From positions 16,495,646 through 16,559,645 of the forward strand of contig NC_052399.1 of NCBI RefSeq assembly GCF_009389715.1: 64,000 bases of DNA, in the 5' to 3' direction. The DNA comes from Phoenix dactylifera. Lineage: Eukaryota; Streptophyta; Magnoliopsida; Arecales; Arecaceae. Position numbers and translations under genes: made by a program. Position 1 is the first letter of the stretch; the number at the start of each line of letters is the position of its first letter. This document shows positions 55,756 through 64,000 of the stretch, piece after piece. Below the pieces are notes generated by a model, which saw only the letters and a list, made by a program, of their open reading frames with translations, was not told the origin of the DNA and ran no database searches.

Positions 55756-57738
55756 ATGCTCTTCTCTTGGGTCTCCAAGTCCAGGCCTCTCCTTTCCCTC
55801 TCCAGCCTCGGTAATTTCCTTTAAATTTCCTCCGTTTTGCTTCTTCTTGATCGGGGATTTTATGAAAACTCTTTCTCCACTCGTCCCAAACCGTCCTCTT
55901 TTTCCTTTTTCTTTTGCTTGATTTAGAATTTGTGGTATAATCCTGAAATTTTCCCCTTTTTTCGCTGCAAATTGCTGCTAGAATATATTTTTTAATACTT
56001 TATCATCTCTTCTACTTTCTTTATAATTCGCTGATAGACTACGTATGTATGAAATTTCAGTGTCCTTTGTTTTTTATTTGCTAATTATTGTGTAATCTAT
56101 TATTTTGCTTCAGAAAACAAACTGCTTATCGACCATGGTTATCTACTTAAATGGACATCTTCTCTATTTCCAAGTTACGCATCATATAAACAAGATGAAT
56201 TGGGAAGGAAAAGTGTCAGGTCTGAAGGAGTATCTGGTCGCTTTCAGAATATTCTTTCTAATGGATATATTCCCTGCAAATATTTCTATGCACAAAGTTC
56301 TTCGGGCACCTATGCGCAATCTAGATCATGTTATACGAATTCATTCTCACAAATTGAGAGCAATTCACTTCTTAATGCTGATCGCGCAGCATCTGACAAT
56401 GATTCGATCACTAAATATGCTGCCACGATACAAGAAATTCTGAAGTCCCATGAAAGCACAAGTGAGCTAGAGTCAGCCCTCAATCGGTTTGTGCCTTCAC
56501 TCGGTGAGGACTTAGTTGTGCAGGTCCTTCGGAGGCATCGGTCCGATTGGAAGCTTGCATTATCTTTTTTTAATTGGGCATCCACCCAACAAGGTTATGC
56601 TTATGGATCAAGGGCTTTGAATGAGATGCTTGATATTCTTGGTAGGATGAAACAGATCAAGCTAATGAGGCAAATGTTCGATGAAATTCCCAAAGAGAGA
56701 GGCACGTCCATCATCAATGAGAAAACTTTTTCAATTCTGCTAAATAGATATGCAGGTGCTCATAAGGTACAAGAAGCTATCGATATGTTTTATAAGAGGA
56801 AAGATTATGGCTTTGAGCTTGACATGGTTGCTTTCCAGACTCTTTTGATGTCTCTCTGCAGATACAAACATGTTGAAGAGGCTGAAGCTCTCTTTCTTAA
56901 GAAGCAAAATGAGTTCCCTCCTGTTATAAGGAGCAGAAACATTATTCTTAATGGCTGGTGTGTGTTGGGAAGCTTACGTGATGCTAAAAGGTTTTGGAAT
57001 GACATAATCTCTTCCAAGTGCCAACCGGATGTGGTCACATATGGTATTTTCATTAATTCCTTGGCCAAGGCTGGGAAGCTAGGTTCTGCAGTGAAACTGT
57101 TCACTTCTATGCAGGAGAAAGGGTCTCAGCCAGATGTGACGATCTGTAATTGCATTATTGATGCATTGTGCTTTAAGAAGAGAATTCCGGAAGCCCTTGA
57201 AATTTTTGGTGAAATGGGCGAGCCTGGTTGCCTTCCAGATGTAGCAACCTATAACTCTCTCATAAAGCACCTTTGTAAGATAAGGAGGATGGAAAAAGTA
57301 TATGAACTTTTGGACGAGATGGAACAAAAGGGTTGCCTCCCAAATACCAGAACTTACTCTTATATCTTAAAAATGACTAAGAAACCAGAAGAGGTTACCG
57401 ATTTATTGTATAGAATGGAAAGAACTGGTTGCAAAATTGATGGTGACACCTACAATTTGATATTAAACCTGTATGTGCAGTGGAAATATCAAAGTGGCAT
57501 TCGGTATTTATGGGCTGAGATGGAGAGAAGTGGATTAGGTCCTGATCAGCGGTCTTACACCATTATGATTCACGGACTTCACAGACAAGGGAAGTTAGAT
57601 GAGGCTCTGCAGTTCTATAGCAAGATGAGGTCAAAAGGAATGATTCCAGAACCAAGGACAAGGATACTAATAAAAGCGATATTTTTGAAAAGAGAGAAGG
57701 GGAGTGATACATCACATGACTCTTCCAGTACAGTATAG
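55756..57738 (+). CDS. P-class pentatricopeptide repeat protein, probably mitochondrial
   Basis: Two exons, 55756-55810 and 56114-57738, give 559 aa. The short first exon codes MLFSWVSKSRPLLSLSSL, a hydrophobic, Ser/Arg-rich presequence; G|AA joins to ENKLLIDHGYLLKW, in frame with the long exon. A start at 56200 would lack this presequence. An in-frame ATG at 55639 (MRSFGNWPCPSEG) could add 39 residues. About nine PPR motifs run from about residue 195 to the end, for example VVTYGIFINSLAKAGKLGS, VATYNSLIKHLCKIRRMEK and QRSYTIMIHGLHRQGKLDE, most ending in xxPD. There is no E, DYW or SMR domain, so it is P-class. Such proteins bind organellar RNA and affect its stability, splicing or translation; the target is unknown. 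It is divergent from MCM6. Confidence 0.9.
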
Positions 57739-60440
57739 AAGAGGAAGGGGAATTCTCAAATTGATACTTAACCAAGATTCATTCAGCTAGAAAAATAGAG
57801 TCAAAGATTACGTTGATTTGAAGCTTACGGTGTCATGTATGAAGGTTTATGCCATATCTTATTACAAATCTGTATGCATTCCAACTTAATTGCAGTGTTC
57901 CCCAATTAATGTACTTTTTTTCAAATGGTTGAAATTTTATGGGTGTTAACTGTTGAAACTTGTATGACACTATGACTACCTTCTTAAAGTTGGGAACTTA
58001 TTGCCTAAATTGCTGTCGCTGCTTCTGCTGCTGTTGGTATCTAGGATTTACTTGGGCATTCTTCAATTGTATATGAATGCAGTTATCAATCTTACTCTCC
58101 CTTTGTCTTTTTTCTTTTTTGCATTAAAATTGTTTGATCAGTTAGATGTATGCACATGCGTATATTTGGCCTTCGATATGTTAGGTTTTAGTATAAATCA
58201 TCATCGGCATATGATGTGATTCCCATGCTGCTAGTTATTTAATATGTTTTTCTCAAAGGAATCAATAGTACCAAAAATTAGCTTTGCATTTATATTTGTA
58301 TTCCAGGGGTTTGGAATCTTTTGTTTTTGTGTGAAATATCTGATAATCTTAGGAAGACTGTCATTTTTCCTCAACAACCAAGGTGGTAGTTCGTTGGAAA
58401 TCAGGAAGGCTTGTTCCATGATTTTTGAAGGAAAAGTAGCTTAGCATCCAATGGTATACTACCATATGAAGATGAGTTATCATTTTTGAAACAAGCACAA
58501 GGTACACCCTATCACTGACAAAACCCATATCTGGTGGAGAATGCACAGGACTTCAATTCAATTGGATACATCTGTGACCTAACCCCGGAGTTCCAAAATG
58601 CTAAAAAGGGGGCCTTTTTGGCGCAATGACCCTTAAAATAATGATAAAACCATAGACTACAATTTACAATTTGACATGGTGTCTTATTAGAGAATGAGCA
58701 TTTTGTGGTCTGCTTCCATATCTTGACTTGCATGTACTTGAACAGGATCACAATTTGCAAGATCGTTATCAGTTTGTTGGGAGATGTTTCTGACATTTGT
58801 CAACATTATGAACTTAGCTTCTCTTGGTGCTCGGTATGTACTGTATAGATATTTTTTGTGGTCTTACATCGTCTAATTGCAAATCTTTTTCCTCGGAAAG
58901 AAGTCGGTTGATTCTCTTTGTCCAAAGCAACTTCAGATTCAGAGTCCAAAAGCACTCAGAGCTGAAAATGGTCTTTTCCCTATAGAAACAAGATCAAGTC
59001 TATCGCCTAGGAGTATGGAAGAAGAGTAGGAGCAATTTGAAACAGAACGAAGGAGATTACTCTGTAGCAATCTTTTCTGGAAGAGCAGATATCCAGAGTG
59101 CAAATCATGCAGTGCAAATGTGAAACAATGGACACCAGTCTTCCTCATTTGCTTCTAATTAGAATGATGAGTGAAGATGCTTCTGGGTGAAAGCCTTGTC
59201 AGAATGAAATTAAGCATTTTTTGATCCAACAGAGTTCGGTAAGTCGTTGAATTCACTATCATTGAGCGTGTGTCTTGAAACTTAAAAGCCTGAAATGGAT
59301 GGATAGTTTTGTAACAGTTTCTTCCTCACTAGTCACATGGCTATTGTCTGAATCTCTAGCCGTTCAAGTTATTAAAGGATTTGTCGAGAAAGAACCTCGG
59401 ATGACGTTGTCAATTATATTGCCCCTACAGGTCAACTGAAACTCTGTCCAATTGAGCTCATTCTGACTCGAAGGGAGCTTAGTGAATCAGAGATGCTTGT
59501 TCAAAAGGAAGGAAAAAAAGAGAGAGCAAGCAATGGTTTGTGTAATTCATTTTTTTGGGATATTTAAGTGTAAGATCAATTTTTGGTTCGGCATAATTTA
59601 AGATGTAACATGGCGCTGGATCAATTTATATGTACTATAATGATGATATTAGCAATGAGATTATTATTTTTAACACATTTAGGTGTTTCTGTTTGTGTAT
59701 CTTACAACACTTTTCTTTCTGGTGATGACTGAGATGCCGAGATGCAAGTATTGTTGATACCTTCATCTCTGAACGTTTGATTTCTTCGTTCGTGTGTCTG
59801 CATAAACTACCTGCTTGTGGAACCTGGTGCCCCTTTGCGTGATTCCATGTGTGTGATTTGCTTGAGAAATTTGCATCAGAAATTTGCTATGCTCCTTCAC
59901 ATGCAGGCTTATGTATTTTTGATGGGGGGTCCACTTCAAAAGAGAGAATTTGCTGTTCATGCAACGTGTTTGCATAAAGAAACACCCTCGTTCCCAAATT
60001 GTCTCTACTGAATTAGTACTTTTTTCATCTGAAAAAGAAACACCAGGATGAAGAGGGACATCCCAAATTCTCTCTACCAAGAAGTCTTTTAATGAAAAAG
60101 GTGACTGGCACGAGGAAAAGTGGAGGCGCGTTGCTCTTCATTTGCCTTCTGGCTTTTCATACAAGATAAATTTTCGTACATCAGAAATCATCCACATAAA
60201 TCATTTGATATTTTTCATTTACTCTTCTCAAAAGACATTTTCTATTTACACCCTAAATATTTTGACCACCTCCATGATTTACCATTATATTCAGAGTATA
60301 TTATAAGACAACATGGTAAATTAGGAAAACTTGAAGGCAAAAAAGAAGACAAAAATACGTAATGAAGGAACAAACAGCCAGCACCTTTGCACATACACAC
60401 ATAAGTAAGTGTTTGTTTATTCATTTAGCCATCCTTTTTT
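57739..60440. other. PPR gene 3' flank and intergenic
   Basis: Likely 3' UTR to about 57930 (ATTAATGTACTTTTTT). Beyond it there are many short frames on both strands without a domain. No gene supported. Confidence 0.5.
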
Positions 60441-60699
60441 TTTTTTTGGCGCAAAGCCGGCGGCGAAGATGCCGGTATTAAAGTCTGAGACATTTGTTCC
60501 TTTGCATCAAGAGGTAACCAACCTGAAGGTAGGGCAAATAAAAGAAACAAAAAGGAAAAACTTCTACAAGGAATGGGCAGCTCATCAGAAGCCCCATCGA
60601 TGACAAGGCCGCCTCTACTATCTCCTGGTCTCCTCTTCTTCTCTCATCTCGTAATTTAACATCGCTAGAAGGAGCTCCCCTTTCGTCGTCCTCTCTTCC

Positions 60700-60985
60700 T
60701 CGCCCTCCCTGGGACTTCCTCCTTGCCGTCCTACACGTCGAGGGTCTCGCCAACCTTCAACTCATTGCTTCTCGCAAATTTCTCGGTACGTAGTTCTTGT
60801 CTGCGACGAGCTTGAAGGCCATGTGGTGCTCCCGTGCCAGTGCGTGGAGGACCAGCTGCTGCCTGTCACCTTCATAAACTTCTCCTCCTGCTTTGAGTCG
60901 CTTGGAGCCTCCCCCCCCCCTGCTCTTGTGGTGTTTAGCTTCCATGCCCGCCCTCGCTTCCAGCTCTTCTCCAATTCCCATCTTC
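60700..60985 (-). pseudogene. Possible frameshifted gene remnant, unidentified
   Basis: Minus strand from 60981: MGIGEELEARAGMEAKHH, then VYEGDRQQLVLHALAREHH and MAFKLVADKNYVP. From there a one-base frame change continues as EKFARSNELKVGETLDV before a TAG. The two halves read like one domain, and the second half faintly recalls B3-type DNA-binding domains, but I do not recognise the family. Composition is GC-rich, unlike the flanks. It may equally be non-coding. Confidence 0.22.
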
Positions 60986-61122
60986 TATATGTAACCTCAA
61001 GGAGTAGCCATTGCTGATCGAGGAAACCTTGAAGGTGATGGTGATTGGTGATCATGAAAAAGCGCCCCTCCTCCTCCTCCTCCTCCTCCTTCTCCATGGT
61101 GATACGGTAAACGCAATGAACA

Positions 61123-61311
61123 GGGATTGTATCTTTCGCACGAAGGAAGGATTCGCCCTCCTTCGTGCGAAACCACCGTTGGATCGTGTAATGGTCGCTT
61201 TGACAGCTGTGCAGAGCATTCTGGCCTGCTTGTAGGTCTGTGCGGGGCGCGATCCAACGGTTGATCTTGCGAAAGAAGATCGATCAGTCTTTCGCGAGAA
61301 AGATACAACCC
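61123..61311. mobile_element. Nested inverted-repeat (foldback/MITE-like) element
   Basis: Outer ends GGGATTGTATCTTTCGC (61123) and GAAAGATACAACCC (to 61311) are inverted. Inside is a perfect 14-bp stem TTTCGCACGAAGGA (61134-61147) with TCCTTCGTGCGAAA (61159-61172), loop 11 bases. A second stem pairs ACCGTTGGATCG (about 61175) with CGATCCAACGGT (about 61250). The strand could fold extensively. No target-site duplication was clear and there is no coding capacity. Confidence 0.65.
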
Positions 61312-61379
61312 GAACCCACATAACGAGACTTGGGGAGGAAGTTGGCACGTTTCCTGGTCGGAGGTGAGCAATCACCAAA

Positions 61380-63735
61380 TATTCTTTTCTTTTATTTTTT
61401 TATTTTTTATTTTAATAGAATTCTAGAAAATATGTATTTTTCTATGGTGGGATTAAAAAAGAATTGAACCCAGTTAATTTGAAATTCATAACATGGTGGT
61501 TCTAAATACCGGAAAGTGTAAGCATTTCTCTCTTTAATCCACTTAATAGATCTAAAATTTGAGTTAAACATCTTCTAATAAGTATTTTTTTAGAAAATAG
61601 TACATATTTTGGAATTAACCCAACTTCCTTGCAAGGGTAATGGGAATAAACCCTCAATCTTCACAGTGAGAGGGTAAAACCCTTGACTACATCCTCAAGT
61701 ACAAGCATTAGTTATTATCATAAGCAATATAATCATTGATGAGAAGATAAAAATAGTTGATATTAGAACTCTTTTCTGTCTGATGTTTCATAACCCTCAA
61801 AATAATTATAGGGATAAAGATGGTGATGATAAACTTTTCCAAAAAAGATAATAATGGCAAAAATAGCTGCAAAGAGTAAAAACGACGAGAACAACAACTT
61901 ATCATTAATAGTTTATTTGTTTAATAACTAGCATTTCCATATTTGCTTTCTATATGGTGCATTTCGAAAACCTGAAGTATGTAATATAGCGCCCATAATA
62001 TTTATTTTTCTTTTTAAATTTGATGGATTAAATTATACAACTAACGATATCATAATAAAACTTTTATTTTTTAGCAAAGAATGAACAACATTGAGCTAGC
62101 ACATCAGACTTGCCTGTCTACTTGAGGGAAGGTGTGAATCCTAATAAGAAAAGATACTTTTAATTATTCATGTTCTTTAGAGTTGCTCATAAAATGGATA
62201 CGGTAGAGTTGTAGAGAGAAAATATTCTAATTATTCATGTTCTTTGGGGTTGCTCATAAAATGGATATGGTAGGTTTTCGGTGGAGATAGATGTGATGCA
62301 TAACTTACTCAAAAGTAAGAGAAAACTTAAAAGAGAGAGAGATCAAAATCTAGGAGAAAAATCATTCTTTATAGAAACCACTTATTTTCTTTGAAAACAT
62401 TATTATAATATAATACTAAGAATTGATATATTACCTTTATTTTTAAATATTTTTGGTATTTTAATTATTCAAGACAGTTTAGGGCTTTTTTTTGAAATTA
62501 GTAGGGTACAAAAAAATTTATATAATAAAAAAATTAAAAAAATAACATAATAGATTACTTTTTTCAACCATGCACCATAAAGTTTAAGTTTGAAAACAGA
62601 ATTTTAACGTAAAGTCCATTTTAAAAATTGAACTTTCTGGTGTCTCCTGCCACCTCATCCCAAAGTACTGGATTAAAAAAAACAATAATTTTATTCTGAC
62701 ATATATAATCTAATTGATGAAGAATGATTTAACTCCTAGTTTGCATATAGGAAAGTCCGATCTTCCAAATTGTGACGTTTGTAACCTGATCTAAGAAAAA
62801 CATTCTAATTCCATTGCATACAGCCTATATTTGTATTATTTAACTAAAGATACACTGAACTGAACTCCAGTGTCACATATGAGACTATAGAGTCCGATTT
62901 ATCTTCAAAATTGTTATATCTCAAAAGACATCAACATCTTTGGTCAAATCCAAAAATAAAAATTAACTCCACCAAAGTAACATATAGAATTTCTATCTAA
63001 ATTAGCGAAAACTGGGTTAGCCTACATGAATATGTGCTTCATTCCAACATCAAACATGTAATGGGCAGACTTGAAGTCAAACGCAGTCTTTTATATGTAT
63101 TTCAAAAAAGAAACTCTATCTTTTCATTTGACTGCCATTTTGTGTCTATCTAGTGCATAATATATCTTGTATTTAGTGCCTTCCGTTAGTTTCACATAAT
63201 CAAGCATCTCTATGTACATCCATATTTGTCCAGATTTATACCTATTTTATATATAATTATAGAGGCTTGAAACTTAATTTAAAATGGCAGCTAATCTAGG
63301 AGAAACAATTTTTCTAGTGCATAAGTAACTAAACGGTTGTCGCTAAAATCCGAGATCAGCTAAGATCGGCTGAGTCACGAGGTGAGATTAAGGTTAACTA
63401 TGATCCAAGATAAAAAGCTTCGAACTAGCGGATAATGACGATGTGGATGATCGTATTTTAGGATGCAAATCCAGCCTGAAATAAAGTCTTCTTATTGGAA
63501 GTTTTCGGGTGGGGGGACTCTCTAATTCTTAAATTAGTCGAATTTTAGAAAAACAGTGAAAAAGAGTGAGTTTATGAAGTGAGAGTATTGGTGAAAATAA
63601 TAACTTATTGAGGATTTTCCAATTCCCCCAACATAAAGGATGGGATCGAGATTAACGGAGCGTATAATAACTACATGATAATGGCTTGTTGTGCAATAAC
63701 TGCATAGTAATAACTTCTCATATTATGCGCATGGT
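61380..63735. other. Intergenic, AT-rich, with a partial direct repeat
   Basis: A 46-bp segment TAATTATTCATGTTCTTT...ATGGTAG occurs at 62161-62206 and again at 62228-62273 (period 67) with three mismatches. No gene found. Confidence 0.6.
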
Positions 63736-64000
63736 GATTAGGGCTAAAAGTGGGCTTGGGCCAGGCCAGCTTCGAGCCAGGCTTTGGGCGAGATCCGAAA
63801 GAATTCAGATTGGGTTTTGACTTAAATGTAGAGCCCATTTGAATTTAGGCCCGAATCAATTTTTTTTTTGTATGTTGTTAACTAGAGAGAATAATGAAAA
63901 AGTAAAGAATAAATTAAAAATAAATTTAACCAAGAATAATGTATCGCATATTATTTAACTAGCTTATTTACCTGTAAAGCAATATTATGAAATATTAAAC

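Noticed and set aside
60997-61378. Frames of 108-124 codons on the minus strand
   Set aside because: They cross the nested inverted-repeat element and a CTC-rich run; no protein similarity recognised.

Overview
This is nuclear DNA of a flowering plant. It has large AT-rich intergenic stretches full of degenerate transposons, genes split by GT-AG introns, and proteins of plant-only families (D6PK-type AGC kinase, DREPP/PCaP1, ECT-type YTH protein, P-class PPR). Codon use, intron sizes and repeat style suggest a monocot, perhaps a palm; that placement is inference. I rebuilt gene models by hand from splice signals and reading phase.

Layout: (1) 1-5824, minus: an A1-type cyclin, cut by the left edge so that the last C-terminal residues are missing. 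(2) 5825-13200: its leader with telo-box motifs, then a decayed LINE, a 185-bp tandem duplication and a 532-bp TRIM-type LTR element with a perfect target-site duplication. (3) 13201-17373, plus: D6PK/PVPK1-like AGCVIII kinase. (4) 17.4-21.6 kb: a tRNA-derived SINE and a second LINE scrap. (5) 21632-27304, minus: YTH-domain m6A reader of the ECT family, nine exons, 604 aa. (6) 27.3-42.4 kb: gene-poor; a 965-bp hAT-like element inserted in a 110-bp tandem array, other minisatellites and MITE-like sequence. (7) 42470-43465, plus: PCaP1/DREPP-like plasma-membrane cation-binding protein, four exons, 194 aa. (8) 43.5-47.4 kb: repeats. (9) 47458-55247, minus: MCM6, 18 exons, 834 aa, complete. (10) 55756-57738, plus: a P-class PPR protein, divergent from MCM6 across a short shared promoter holding two E2F-type sites. 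(11) 57.7-64 kb: intergenic, with a nested inverted-repeat element near 61.2 kb and a possible gene remnant near 60.8 kb.

The genes do not form a pathway cluster. MCM6 (replicative helicase) and cyclin A (S/G2/M) are both cell-cycle genes but lie over 40 kb apart. I found no sign of an undescribed multi-gene system. The most interesting signals are structural: the all-transition decay of the TRIM LTRs, the hAT insertion with paralogous empty sites, the in-frame 36-bp minisatellite in cyclin A, a GC-AG intron in MCM6, and the E2F sites between MCM6 and the PPR gene.
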